Source: JANQPX01 sp039197065 (GTDB lineage: Bacteria > Pseudomonadota > Alphaproteobacteria > Geminicoccales > Geminicoccaceae). From it: a stretch of DNA of 64,000 nucleotides. Below the pieces are notes generated by a model. It saw only the letters and a list, made by a program, of their open reading frames with translations. It was not told the DNA's origin and searched no databases. The DNA lies in the NCBI GenBank assembly GCA_039197065.1, contig JBCCUL010000004.1, positions 1 through 64,000 of the forward strand, given 5' to 3'. Of the stretch, positions 17,450 to 26,356 are shown piece by piece (position 1 is the stretch's first letter; every line of letters begins with the position of its first letter). The position numbers and the translations under genes were made by a program.

Positions 17450-18555
17450 AGGACTGGCTGACCGCGCTCGAAGAAACAGTCAAGGCCGGTGGCCCTGCCA
17501 CCCCAGCGGTCATGGTGACGATTGCGGATGCCAAGGGCTCCTCGCCGCGCGAGGCCGGGGTCAAGATGCTGGTCACACCGGACGACAGCACCGGCACGGT
17601 CGGCGGCGGCAATCTCGAACATGAAGCTATCCGCATCGCCCGCGACATGATCGAACGTGGGGCTGAGCGACCGTCGCTCCGGCGTTTCGCACTCGGCCCG
17701 TCGCTCGGCCAATGCTGCGGCGGCGACACCCAACTCCTCTTCGAAGTGGTGGCACCACATGCTCACTTGATCGGACCGCTAAAAGCGTTTGCGCGAAGTG
17801 ATGAACCGGCCGTTCTGGCTAGCATCATCGATGGCGAGAGCCGGGAGAAATGGCTGATTACGGCCGATCGGATCATCGGCGTCGAGCCACCGCCGGAGCT
17901 TCTCGCCGCCGCACGAAGACGGCTTGAAAACCCGACCAACGCCGGCGCTGTCCTTTGGAGCGGCGATGCAAAGTCAGCCGGTGGCGCCGCCACCGCCGCC
18001 ACCTATCTGCTGGAGCAGAATCCGGGGCATCGGGGACATGTTCTCCTGATCGGCGCGGGGCATGTCGGCAAGGCGCTTGCCCATGTGCTCGGCACCCTCC
18101 CCTTCAGCGTCACCTGGGCGGACAATCGTCCGGAGCAGTATCCCGAGATCATCGCCGCCAATACCACCGTGCGCTGCACGCCGCATCTGGATCAGGCGAT
18201 CGACGACGCCCCGCCCGACAGCATCTATCTGGTTATGACTTACAGCCACGACATGGACTACGCCCTTTGCGCGCGGGTCCTGCAGCGCGGCGATTTTCGC
18301 TATCTCGGCTTGATCGGCTCGAAGACCAAGCGCGCCCGCTTCGAAAGGACCATGCGCGATCTCGGCATTGATCAGGCGCTGATCGACCGGGTCGTCTGCC
18401 CGATCGGCCTTCCCGGCATCGATAGCAAGCAGCCGGCCGTGATCGCCGTCGCCACCGCCGCGCAAATTCTTGCGATGGCTGATCCTTCAGCCGAGGTCGG
18501 TGCTCGACCGAGCGCGATCGATGTTCGACAGACCGAGGCCGGCGTCCGGCCATGA
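17446..18555 (+). CDS. xdhC: Xanthine dehydrogenase accessory protein XdhC
   Basis: Chaperone that binds the molybdenum cofactor, helps its sulfuration and delivers it to XdhB. The 369-residue product has the N-terminal XdhC/CoxI domain (ALVTVADAKGSSPREAG-like: VTIADAKGSSPREAGVKMLV; then GGGNLEHEAI and LGPSLGQCCGGDTQLLFE) and a C-terminal Rossmann domain (LLIGAGHVGKALAHVLG, IGLPGIDSKQPAVIAVATAA). The ATG at 17446 overlaps the xdhB stop and has GGAG 8 bases upstream, so an open extension to 17344 is rejected. Its stop overlaps the guaD start (ATGA). Confidence 0.95.
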   Translation: MKDWLTALEETVKAGGPATPAVMVTIADAKGSSPREAGVKMLVTPDDSTGTVGGGNLEHEAIRIARDMIERGAERPSLRRFALGPSLGQCCGGDTQLLFEVVAPHAHLIGPLKAFARSDEPAVLASIIDGESREKWLITADRIIGVEPPPELLAAARRRLENPTNAGAVLWSGDAKSAGGAATAATYLLEQNPGHRGHVLLIGAGHVGKALAHVLGTLPFSVTWADNRPEQYPEIIAANTTVRCTPHLDQAIDDAPPDSIYLVMTYSHDMDYALCARVLQRGDFRYLGLIGSKTKRARFERTMRDLGIDQALIDRVVCPIGLPGIDSKQPAVIAVATAAQILAMADPSAEVGARPSAIDVRQTEAGVRP

Positions 18556-19019
18556 ATGACGCCGACTATATGCGCCGCGCCATCGCGCTGGCCGAACGCT
18601 CCGTCGAACAGGGCGGCGGCCCCTTCGGCGCCGTGATCGTTCATGACGGCCGGATCGTCGCCGAGGCCTCCAATCAGGTCACCAACAATCTGGACCCGAC
18701 GGCCCACGCCGAAGTTCAAGCCATCCGAGCCGCCTGCCGAGCCCTCGGCCGGTTCTCACTCGAAGGCGGCGTCATCTACACCAGCTGCGAGCCCTGCCCC
18801 ATGTGCCTCGGCGCCATCTACTGGGCGCGCCTGGACCGCATGGTCTACGCCAATGACCGCCATGACGCCGCCGCCATCGGCTTCGACGATCGGCATATCT
18901 ACGAGCAGCTGGCCAAACCGACCGATAAACAGGCCCTGCCCATCACCAGATTACTCGCCGAAGAAGCGAAAGCCGCCTTCGACGCCTGGCGCAACAGTTC
19001 GGACAAGACTAACTACTGA
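18552..19019 (+). CDS. guaD: Guanine deaminase, cytidine-deaminase fold
   Basis: A 155-residue zinc-dependent deaminase. The zinc and catalytic site is HAEVQAIRAACRALGRF plus TSCEPCPMCLGAIYWA, the H(A)E … PCxxC pattern of the CDA superfamily. The NDRHDAAAIGFDDRHIYEQL segment matches the short bacterial guanine deaminases (Bacillus GuaD type). That reaction, guanine to xanthine, feeds the xanthine dehydrogenase encoded just upstream; the ATGA overlap with xdhC makes this a purine-catabolic operon. A tRNA adenosine deaminase is less likely given the context and length. Confidence 0.92.
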   Translation: MNDADYMRRAIALAERSVEQGGGPFGAVIVHDGRIVAEASNQVTNNLDPTAHAEVQAIRAACRALGRFSLEGGVIYTSCEPCPMCLGAIYWARLDRMVYANDRHDAAAIGFDDRHIYEQLAKPTDKQALPITRLLAEEAKAAFDAWRNSSDKTNY

Positions 19020-19022
19020 AAA

Positions 19023-19460
19023 ATGGCTGATTGGAAAATACGACGGGCGACGCTGCGCGATTACGAAGCCCTGGCAGCATGCATACACAAAGCCTATGCC
19101 GGTTACAGGAAGCATATTCATGACCTTCCGCCCGTATCCGCGGGCATAGACGACGACATCGAAGCCAATTTGGTCTGGGTTGCGGAACGGGATCGCGTCG
19201 TCGTAGGCGGCCTCGTCCTGATCCTTCAGGATGACCACGCAATACTCGCGAACATTGGCGTCGATCCGGACTGTTCAGGCATGGGGATCGGTCGCGGGCT
19301 GATCGAACGGGCGGAGTCCAGATGCCGAAAGCTCGGCAAGAGAGAACTCCGCCTCAGCACCCATGTCGCCATGCCCGACAACGTCCGCCTCTATCAACAT
19401 CTCGGCTGGACGGAGACTGCCCGAGCAGGAAACAAAGTGTACATGACCAAACACCTCTGA
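19023..19460 (+). CDS. GNAT family N-acetyltransferase
   Basis: A 145-residue acetyl-CoA-dependent acyltransferase. The fold is visible as IRRATLRDYEALAACIHKAY at the start, a central hydrophobic strand VGGLVLILQDDHAILANIGV, the CoA pyrophosphate loop DCSGMGIGRGLI near residues 82-93, and the closing NVRLYQHLGWTE. It starts 3 bases after the guaD stop, so it is probably the last gene of the purine operon, although no purine-related role is known for it. Substrate unknown. The ribosome site is weak. Confidence 0.88.
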   Translation: MADWKIRRATLRDYEALAACIHKAYAGYRKHIHDLPPVSAGIDDDIEANLVWVAERDRVVVGGLVLILQDDHAILANIGVDPDCSGMGIGRGLIERAESRCRKLGKRELRLSTHVAMPDNVRLYQHLGWTETARAGNKVYMTKHL

Positions 19461-19566
19461 CGGTGGCGCGGTCACCTCGTTGACTCTCGGGCGCCCTCGA
19501 AGAACGTGCCTGGATCTCTAAGGGTATGCAGTCCCTTGTCGGGCGGCCCGCCTCGGGCTCTCGGGC

Positions 19567-20466
19567 CTAGGTGAGATAGGTCTCGAACCAGCCGATCGTC
19601 CGTTCCCAGGCCAGCGCTGCATGCGCTTCGTCGTAGCGGGGCGTGGAATCATTGTGAAAGCCGTGATTGGCGCCCTCGTAGATATAGGCTTCGTAGACTT
19701 TCCCATGTTCCTTAAGCGCCGCTTCATAAGCGGGCCAACCTTCGTTGATCCTTTGGTCCAGCTCGCCGAAGTGTAGAAGCAGCGGCGCTTGGATCTTCGG
19801 AACGTCCTCGGCGGCTGCATGGCGCCCATAGAACGGCACGGAAGCGTTCAGCTCCGGATAGGCGACAGCCAGCGCGTTGCAGACGCCGCCGCCATAGCAA
19901 AAGCCGACGGCGCCGACCTTGCCGGTCGAATCGTCATGTGCGGCCAGATGCTCATAGCCGGCGAAGAAGTCGTTCATCAGTGCTTCGCGATCGACGGTCT
20001 TTTGCAGCGCCCTGCCGTCTTCGTCATTGCCGGGATAGCCGCCGACGCTGGTCAGCCCGTCCGGCGCCAGCGCCATGAAACCTGCTTTGGCGACCCGCCT
20101 CGCCACGTCCTTGATATAGGGGTTGAGGCCCCGATTTTCGTGAATGACCAGGACCGCTGGCAGCTTCCCTTCCTTGCCCGTTGGCTTGACCAGATAACCA
20201 CGCACCTCGCCGTTGCCATTGGGCGATTCATAAGTGGTGTATTCCGCCTTGATGTCCGGATCGTTGAACGAAACCTGCTCGGCAAGCACATAGTTCGGCT
20301 TCAGCATGTTCAACAGCGCCAAGGCCGTAACGCCGCCGACAGCATAACGCTGCGCCCGATCCAAAAACTCCCGCTTGGTCATCTTGCCATGGACATAGAA
20401 GTCGTAGAGATCGAGTAGTCCCTGATCGAAATCCTTGGCCGTCATCCGTTGCATCACCGCCTCCAA
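19567..20466 (-). CDS. Dienelactone hydrolase family protein, YghX-like
   Basis: A 299-residue alpha/beta hydrolase. The catalytic cysteine lies in VGAVGFCYGGG, an aspartate in HFGELDQRINEGW and the histidine in GANHGFHND; the conserved glutamate of dienelactone hydrolases is in VIHENRGLN. The N-terminal ~60 residues (KDFDQGLLDLYDFYVHG, then TKREFLDRAQRYAVGG and a hydrophobic run) resemble a Tat-like signal with Lys-Arg for Arg-Arg, preceded by a helical extension. That layout is usual for the YghX-type subgroup, so export or membrane attachment is possible. Start codons at 20466, 20454 and 20445 are all possible. Stands alone; the substrate is unknown. Confidence 0.88.
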   Translation of the reverse strand: MEAVMQRMTAKDFDQGLLDLYDFYVHGKMTKREFLDRAQRYAVGGVTALALLNMLKPNYVLAEQVSFNDPDIKAEYTTYESPNGNGEVRGYLVKPTGKEGKLPAVLVIHENRGLNPYIKDVARRVAKAGFMALAPDGLTSVGGYPGNDEDGRALQKTVDREALMNDFFAGYEHLAAHDDSTGKVGAVGFCYGGGVCNALAVAYPELNASVPFYGRHAAAEDVPKIQAPLLLHFGELDQRINEGWPAYEAALKEHGKVYEAYIYEGANHGFHNDSTPRYDEAHAALAWERTIGWFETYLT

Positions 20467-20644
20467 TTGGCTCTGGTTCGCCCCATCTTGTCACCACATC
20501 CGAAAGCGAGCAATGCCAAGCGTTGATCACACACATGGCCGTATGATGTTGCACGCCGCGCTGCAGCAGCAACGGCTCGGATAACGAATTTAAGATGGGC
20601 AAACGGTCGCGTGGGGCGGTGACGGTGATGCTCGTCGCGACGTC

Positions 20645-21190
20645 CTATTCGGCCACCTCACCCTCATCACCGTCGACACTGCCGGTAACCGCCGGCTTCA
20701 GCCGCTCGATCACGTCGAACGCACTGTAGGCTTCGCGGTCATTCTCGGGCTTTTCGCCTTCATAGACGATGATGTCGAGATAGGTGACATAGCTGTAATC
20801 CGGCCTGCCGCCGCCAAGCGCGGTCGAAAGGCCGAAGCCGACATTGCCTGTGCCGATGCCGATACCGATGCCGGGCGACACGCCGCGAACCGCGCCGATG
20901 ATCGGCTCGACCTCCTTGGAAACAACCCTGAAATAGTCGTTGCCGGTCTGCAGCGTGAGCTCCGCGGCCCGGTAGAGGGCGAAGTCTTCGACGGTCTCGC
21001 GCGACGTTGCGTCATTGCCTTCGAACGTCACCCTGTAGCGATCGGATTCCAGCTGCTGGTCGGCGTAGCCGCCATCATCGCCCACCGCCTGATAGGGCGT
21101 CGGCGACGCAGCGCAGGCGGCGAGCGCCATGGCAAGGCCGACGACCGAAGCCGCGAGAAAAGAAAGCCTTCGAAAATTGCAGATCATCAC
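20645..21190 (-). CDS. CC0125/CC1285-type lipoprotein
   Basis: A 181-residue lipoprotein. The signal ends with a lipobox-like ALAAC near residue 26. The mature part begins with TPYQ and carries QQLESDRYRVTFEGNDATS, RETVEDFALYRAAELTLQTG and YFRVV, the signature block of a widespread alphaproteobacterial lipoprotein family of unknown function. A glycine-rich middle (GIGIGIGTGNVGFG) and a conserved VYEGEKPEND follow. It is the downstream member of a tandem pair with the gene ending at 21225, 35 bases away. Probably periplasmic, anchored to a membrane. Confidence 0.82.
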   Translation of the reverse strand: MMICNFRRLSFLAASVVGLAMALAACAASPTPYQAVGDDGGYADQQLESDRYRVTFEGNDATSRETVEDFALYRAAELTLQTGNDYFRVVSKEVEPIIGAVRGVSPGIGIGIGTGNVGFGLSTALGGGRPDYSYVTYLDIIVYEGEKPENDREAYSAFDVIERLKPAVTGSVDGDEGEVAE

Positions 21191-21224
21191 GTCAGTGATC
21201 CCACGGTGAAAGAAGGGTTCAGCG

Positions 21225-21752
21225 TCACTCGGCGTTCTGGCGGATCAGCGGCTGCAGCTGTTGCACAACGTCGAGCGCATCATAGGCATTCGGCTCATCC
21301 TTGGGCTTTTCACCCTCAGCCATCACGATATTGGCGATGCTCGAGTATTCGCTTACGGGATAAGCCTTGGATGAATAAAAGCTCGGTCGATAGAAGCGAC
21401 GAAAGCTGCGGCCGCGGAAACGATTGTGGAAGCCGAAATCATCGACATAGCCGTGACTGTAATAACGGGTCGAGCGCTCAACGTCACGGTCGACCACGGT
21501 GAAGTAGTCGAAGCCGTTCTGCAGGGTCAGTTCGGCGGACCGGTAGAGCAGGTAGTTCTGTACGGTCTCACGCGGCGTCGACGGGTTGCCGGCAAAGATC
21601 ACGCGGTAACGATTCCCCTCGATCTGCTGCTCCTCGTAGCCATATCCCCCTTCGCCGGGCTGGTAAGGCGTCTCCATGGCGCAGGCGCTGATCAAGAAGA
21701 GAAGCGGGGCTATGGCGAGCCATGGCCGCCCCCAGGCGCTTGATGAAAACAT
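21225..21752 (-). CDS. CC0125/CC1285-type lipoprotein, paralogue
   Basis: A 175-residue lipoprotein. The signal peptide ends with LLFLISAC, and the mature part repeats the family block TPYQ … EEQQIEGNRYRVIFAGNP, RETVQNYLLYRSAELTLQNG, YFTVV. It differs from its tandem neighbour in the middle, where the Gly-rich loop is replaced by an Arg/Phe/Tyr-rich stretch (NRFRGRSFRRFYRPSFYSS). The ATG at 21752 was chosen because GGAAAGG lies about 10 bases upstream; the frame is open to 21836, but residues before the signal peptide look foreign. The pair probably arose by duplication. Function unknown. Confidence 0.82.
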   Translation of the reverse strand: MFSSSAWGRPWLAIAPLLFLISACAMETPYQPGEGGYGYEEQQIEGNRYRVIFAGNPSTPRETVQNYLLYRSAELTLQNGFDYFTVVDRDVERSTRYYSHGYVDDFGFHNRFRGRSFRRFYRPSFYSSKAYPVSEYSSIANIVMAEGEKPKDEPNAYDALDVVQQLQPLIRQNAE

Positions 21753-21905
21753 CGTCGACATACCTTTCCGTGTACTGAGGACCGAATATGGCGGCAAGGC
21801 GGCATCAAACCAAGTCAATATCGAAAAATCGCTCAATATTCACCGCGCCCGCTCAAAGCTATTTACAGCATGCACTTTGTAGTTGCTTTGGCCTGATGAC
21901 GCTGT

Positions 21906-24560
21906 TTATTCGGTCTGATCCGCAAGCAGGGCGCGCATTCGATAAACAAGGTCCAACGCTTCCCTGGGCGTCAACTCATCAGGGCTCACGCTCTGAAGGA
22001 GATCTTCGATCGGGCCGGGCCGGGCATCGGCTGTCCCTTGCGGGCCGTTGTCCGAACCACTCGCACGCTGAGCAGCAGCCTGAAACAGCGGCAGATCCTC
22101 GGCAAGGGCAGCAGGCGCTGCCTTGGCCTCACCCTGTTCCAGCCGGTGCAGCACCTCTTCCGCCCGGTCCAGCACGGGCGCGGGAAGACCCGCCAGCCTT
22201 GCAACATGGATGCCGTAGGACCGATCGGCCGCGCCTTCGCCGACCTCGTGCAAAAACACCACGTCGCCCTGCCACTCCTTGACCTTCATGGTCCGGCAAG
22301 CAAGGCGTTCCAGCTTGGCGGCAAGCGCAGTCAGCTCGTGATAGTGGGTGGCGAACAGCCCGCGGCAGCGGCAGGCCTCGTGCAAATACTCGACCACCGC
22401 CCAGGCGATCGACAAGCCGTCATAGGTGGCCGTACCCCGTCCGATCTCATCGAGGATGACGAGGCTCTTCTCGGTCGCCTGATTGAGGATCGCCGCCGTT
22501 TCGACCATCTCGACCATGAAGGTGGAACGACCGCGCGCCAGCTCGTCGGCAGCACCCACCCGCGAAAACAGGCGGTCGACCGTGCCGATTTTCGCCTGAT
22601 CCGCCGGCACGAAGCTTCCCGCCTGCGCCAGCACGGCGATCAGTGCATTTTGACGCAGAAATGTGCTCTTTCCCGCCATGTTCGGTCCGGTGAGCAGCCA
22701 GAGACGCTGCGCTTCCGTGAGATCCGAACCGTTGGCGATGAAGGGGGTCTGTTCTCGGGCGAGTGCTTGTTCGACCACCGGATGCCGTCCGCCGATGATC
22801 GAAAACCCGTCATCGTCATCCACCTCCGGACGCGCATAGCGCTGCTCGTCCGCAAGCTCGGCAAAACCGGCGGCAACATCTAGCCGGGCGAGGGATTTGG
22901 CCGTCCTGGCGATGGCGTCGGCGGCCGCCAGCACCTCATCGACCAGCCCTTCGAACAGCTCGAGTTCCAAAGAGAGCGCGCGCTCGGCAGCGCTGGCGAT
23001 CCGCGTCTCGAGCTCGGCCAGCTCCTCTGTGGAAAAACGGGTCGCGTTGGCCATGCTCTGGCGCTGCACGAAGCCCTCGGACGGAACCTTGTCCCGATGG
23101 GCGGCGGTCACCTCGATGAAATAGCCCAGCATGTTGTTATGGCGTATCTTCAAGGACGGAATGCCGGTCTCCGACTGGATACGGGCCTGCAGCTCGGCGA
23201 TATGCCGCTTGGTCTGATCACGCAGACCGCGGTGCTGATCGAGCTCTTCGAGCCAGCCCTCTCGGATGAACCCGCCATCCCGCGCCAGAAACGGCGGGTC
23301 GTCGTTGAGCGCCTGGCGCAGCCTCTCAGAGAGCTCGGCATGATCGGTCATCGCCCCGCCGGTGGCATCCAGTGGCGGATCGGCCTGCAGGAGCCTGGCT
23401 TTGATCGCCGCCGCCGCCTCCAGCCCCTGGCGAATCGCGCCCAAGTCGCGCGGGCCCCCGCGCCCGAGCGAGAGGCGGGAAAGGGCGCGCTCCAGGTCGG
23501 GACAGCCTTTGAGACTGGCCCTCAGATCGGCGCGAAGGCCCGCATCCTCGACCAGCGCCTGGACTGCATCCAGCCGCCGCCGGATCGGCGCCGCTTCGGC
23601 AAGCGGCGTTGCCAGGCGCGCGGCGAGGAGCCGGCCGCCGGCGCCTGTGACGGTGCGGTCGACGGACGCGAGAAGGCTGCCCTCGCGCTCGCCGTTCATC
23701 GCCGAGAGCAGCTCGAGATTACGCCTGGTCGCCGCATCGATGACCATATGGCTGCCGGGCATGATCCGGCGCGGCGGGGAGAGGCGCGGCAGGCGGCCTT
23801 TCTGGGTCAGCTCGACATAGTTGATCAGCGCGCCGCTGGCGCCGAGCTCGGCCCGGCTGAACTGGCCGAAACCATCGAGCGCCTTGACGTCGAAGCTTTG
23901 CTGCAGCCGCCGTTCACCGGTTTCCGAAGCGAAGTCGCGATCGGGCAAGGGGCTTAGCCGCTCGTCCCAGTCCTGGAGACGCTCGCGGAAACCGTCATCG
24001 CCGAACAAGGCATCGGCCAGCAGAAGCTCGCCGGGCTCGATGCGCGCGAGCGCCGGCCCGAGGCCGCCATTCATGATCGGTTCGGTCAGAAACTCGCCCG
24101 TGGACATATCGAGCCAGGCGAGACCCAGCTGTTTCTGGCTGGTGGCGATCGCCGCAAGAAAATTATGGCTCCTGGCCTCAAGGAGGCTGTCCTCGGTGAT
24201 CGTGCCGGGCGTGACCAGCCGGATGACCTCGCGCCTGACGACGGACTTCGGCCCGCGCTTCTTCGCCTCCGCGGGATCCTCGGTCTGCTCGCAGATCGCG
24301 ACCTTGAACCCTTTCTTGATGAGGCGTTCGAGATAGCCGTCGCTGCTGTGCACCGGCACGCCGCACATCGGGATATCCTCATCCCCGTGCCGACCACGCT
24401 TGGTGAGCGCGATGTCGAGGGCGGGTGCGGCAAGCTTCGCATCCTCGAAGAAAAGCTCGTAGAAATCGCCCATCCGGAAGAACAAAAGGCATTCCGGATG
24501 CTCGGCCTTCAAAGTCTGGTACTGGGCGATCATCGGCGTCGCCCGGTGACCACTCGCCAC
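21906..24560 (-). CDS. mutS: DNA mismatch repair protein MutS
   Basis: Mismatch-recognising ATPase that starts methyl-directed repair. The 884-residue chain has the N-terminal mismatch-binding FFRMGDFYELFFEDA with the Phe-x-Glu pair, the connector and lever domains, and the ATPase domain with Walker A GPNMAGKSTFLRQ (near residue 620), LVILDEIGRGTATYDG (Walker B) and ATHYHEL. Start: GTG at 24560 gives the family-like beginning VASGHRATPMIAQY and has GGGAG about 7 bases upstream; the frame is open to 24644, but those residues are not family-like. Monocistronic and divergent from the flavoprotein at 24865. Confidence 0.96.
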   Translation of the reverse strand: MASGHRATPMIAQYQTLKAEHPECLLFFRMGDFYELFFEDAKLAAPALDIALTKRGRHGDEDIPMCGVPVHSSDGYLERLIKKGFKVAICEQTEDPAEAKKRGPKSVVRREVIRLVTPGTITEDSLLEARSHNFLAAIATSQKQLGLAWLDMSTGEFLTEPIMNGGLGPALARIEPGELLLADALFGDDGFRERLQDWDERLSPLPDRDFASETGERRLQQSFDVKALDGFGQFSRAELGASGALINYVELTQKGRLPRLSPPRRIMPGSHMVIDAATRRNLELLSAMNGEREGSLLASVDRTVTGAGGRLLAARLATPLAEAAPIRRRLDAVQALVEDAGLRADLRASLKGCPDLERALSRLSLGRGGPRDLGAIRQGLEAAAAIKARLLQADPPLDATGGAMTDHAELSERLRQALNDDPPFLARDGGFIREGWLEELDQHRGLRDQTKRHIAELQARIQSETGIPSLKIRHNNMLGYFIEVTAAHRDKVPSEGFVQRQSMANATRFSTEELAELETRIASAAERALSLELELFEGLVDEVLAAADAIARTAKSLARLDVAAGFAELADEQRYARPEVDDDDGFSIIGGRHPVVEQALAREQTPFIANGSDLTEAQRLWLLTGPNMAGKSTFLRQNALIAVLAQAGSFVPADQAKIGTVDRLFSRVGAADELARGRSTFMVEMVETAAILNQATEKSLVILDEIGRGTATYDGLSIAWAVVEYLHEACRCRGLFATHYHELTALAAKLERLACRTMKVKEWQGDVVFLHEVGEGAADRSYGIHVARLAGLPAPVLDRAEEVLHRLEQGEAKAAPAALAEDLPLFQAAAQRASGSDNGPQGTADARPGPIEDLLQSVSPDELTPREALDLVYRMRALLADQTE

Positions 24561-24864
24561 CTCGTTCTCCCCAAAATCTCCGCCGAACCGCTTTCGGCAA
24601 CGCTGGCTATACCACGGCTTTGATCGGAAAAACGATAGGAACAAAGGGTGACGATACGAAAAGCCAGCAACATGGCGGCATCGACGACGCTCCTGCCCGC
24701 TTCATAGGCCTGCCATTCCAGACCGCTGACCTCAATTGCAGGGGATCTGCAACGCGTCGCTTCCGATCTAACGCGCTGATCCGGCTTCTGAAAACACGGC
24801 GCCATCTGGACAATGAACCGGCGTGACGCGAGGATGACATGAACGGAACGAGGGCCGGATCAGC
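24561..24864. other. Divergent spacer between mutS and the flavoprotein gene
   Basis: About 300 bases without a supportable gene. It should hold both promoters, but no clear box could be assigned by eye. A small stem CCGAA/TTCGG lies at about 24584-24597. Confidence 0.5.
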
Positions 24865-26088
24865 ATGGAAACAATCGTTATCATCGGCGCCGGCCAGGCC
24901 GCGTCATCCCTGATGGTGAAGCTTCGAAGCCAGGGCTTCGATGGAAAGATCCTGCTGATCGGCGATGAGCCGCATCTCCCCTATCAGCGCCCCCCCTTGT
25001 CCAAGAAATACCTCGCCGGCGAGATGCCGCGCGAACGCCTGCTGCTGCGCCAGGCAGGCTGGTATGAAAAGAACGGCATCGACCTTCGGCTCGAACAGAA
25101 CGCCGTCCGCATCGATCGATCCGAAAGGCATGTCGAGCTCGCAAGCGGCGAGGTCGTCACTTATGACCGATTGGCGCTTACCACCGGCGCGCGGCCGCGG
25201 CGTCTGCCGGCGGCGATCGGCGGCGATCTCCCGAACGTCTTCATGATGCGCGATCTCGCCGATGCGGATGCACTGTCGGCGGTGATGGCGCACGGGCGTC
25301 GCGTGCTGGTGATCGGCGGCGGCTATATCGGCCTCGAAGCGGCGGCCGAGGCCGCCAAGAAGGGCCTGGACGTCACGCTTATCGAGGCCGCGGAACGCAT
25401 CCTGCAGCGCGTCGCCTCCAGCGAAACGGCTGACTATTTCCGCGACCTGCACCACTCCCATGGCGTCACGATCCGTGAAGGCGCTGCGATCGAGAGGCTC
25501 GCTAGAGGCGATGGCGACGAGCTAAGGGCGCATCTCGGCGATGGCGCCACAATCGATGCCGATCTAGTGGTGGTGGGCATCGGCATTCTTCCCAATAGCG
25601 AGCTTGCCGCCGACGCCGGTCTCGAGATCGAGCTCGGCGGCATCAAGGTCGATGAATTCGCTCAAACCTCGGATCCCCTCATCTTCGCCGCCGGCGATTG
25701 CGTCTGCCTTGATTGGAAGGGACAGCCGGTTCGATTGGAATCGGTGCAGAACGCCACCGATCAGGCCGCGAACGCAGCCATCAACATGCTGGGCGGTGAC
25801 CAGCCCTATCAGCCCGAACCCTGGTTCTGGTCGGATCAATATGACGTGAAGCTGCAAATCGCCGGGCTGAACCACGGCTATGACGACGTGATCAGAAGAG
25901 AAGGCGCTACCGATGCAAGCCGTGCGCATTTCTATTTCGGAGGCGACAGGCTGCTGGCGGTCGATGCGATGAACGATCCGGTGTCCTACAATGTGGTCAA
26001 GCGCCTGCTATCCGCCGGCCGATCCATCCCGAAATCATCAGCCGCCGATCCCGCGACCGACCTGAAAGCCCTTCTGGCGTCCGGCTGA
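24865..26088 (+). CDS. FAD-dependent ferredoxin/rubredoxin reductase-like oxidoreductase
   Basis: A 407-residue flavoprotein of the class-I-like reductases that pass electrons from NAD(P)H to a ferredoxin. FAD binding is seen at the start (IVIIGAGQAASSL), the substrate-side motif LPYQRPPLSKKYLAG follows, then NAD(P)H binding VLVIGGGYIGLEAAAEA near residue 148 and the second FAD contact FAAGDC near residue 273. The C-terminal domain FWSDQYDVKLQIAG is typical of putidaredoxin reductase-type enzymes. No ferredoxin, monooxygenase or P450 gene is adjacent, so the partner is unknown. GAGGG lies about 10 bases before the ATG. Confidence 0.92.
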   Translation: METIVIIGAGQAASSLMVKLRSQGFDGKILLIGDEPHLPYQRPPLSKKYLAGEMPRERLLLRQAGWYEKNGIDLRLEQNAVRIDRSERHVELASGEVVTYDRLALTTGARPRRLPAAIGGDLPNVFMMRDLADADALSAVMAHGRRVLVIGGGYIGLEAAAEAAKKGLDVTLIEAAERILQRVASSETADYFRDLHHSHGVTIREGAAIERLARGDGDELRAHLGDGATIDADLVVVGIGILPNSELAADAGLEIELGGIKVDEFAQTSDPLIFAAGDCVCLDWKGQPVRLESVQNATDQAANAAINMLGGDQPYQPEPWFWSDQYDVKLQIAGLNHGYDDVIRREGATDASRAHFYFGGDRLLAVDAMNDPVSYNVVKRLLSAGRSIPKSSAADPATDLKALLASG

Positions 26089-26125
26089 GAGCGAGAGGTC
26101 ACTTTCCGAGAAGCTTCATCCGCAA

Positions 26126-26140
26126 TTAGCGTTTCATTAA
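26126..26140. promoter_or_regulatory. CtrA-like box (TTAG-N7-TTAA)
   Basis: TTAG at 26126-26129 and TTAA at 26137-26140 with seven bases between, one mismatch from the TTAA-N7-TTAA consensus of the alphaproteobacterial cell-cycle regulator CtrA. No gene starts next to it, so it may be chance. Confidence 0.2.
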
Positions 26141-26170
26141 CCGGATCGTGCTATCCGAGGTCTGTCTTGC

Positions 26171-26249
26171 AGGTCCATGCGATCCTGGGAGTCCGAGCCT
26201 CGCCCCGTCTCTCCTGAGGACGAACGGAGGCCCATGATCGCGAGGACCA
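26171..26249. repeat. Palindromic repeat family, copy 4 (decayed)
   Basis: The left arm AGGTCCATGCGATCCTGGGA is intact, while the right arm is degraded to CCCATGATCGCGAGGACC. The GAGCCTCGCC inner segment is on the left, as in copy 5. Confidence 0.7.
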
Positions 26250-26272
26250 AAACGAGCTATGACAGAACAAAA

Positions 26273-26287
26273 TTAATGCCGGGTTAA
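26273..26287. promoter_or_regulatory. Perfect CtrA-like box (TTAA-N7-TTAA)
   Basis: TTAA at 26273-26276 and TTAA at 26284-26287 around TGCCGGG match the CtrA consensus exactly. The site lies between two repeats in a convergent spacer, with no gene start near it. Confidence 0.25.
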
Positions 26288-26356
26288 GCGAACCGGATAG
26301 GCCGATGGCGGCGGGTGCTCAGAGAATCGCGTGAATCGGATGATGTGGCCACGCTG

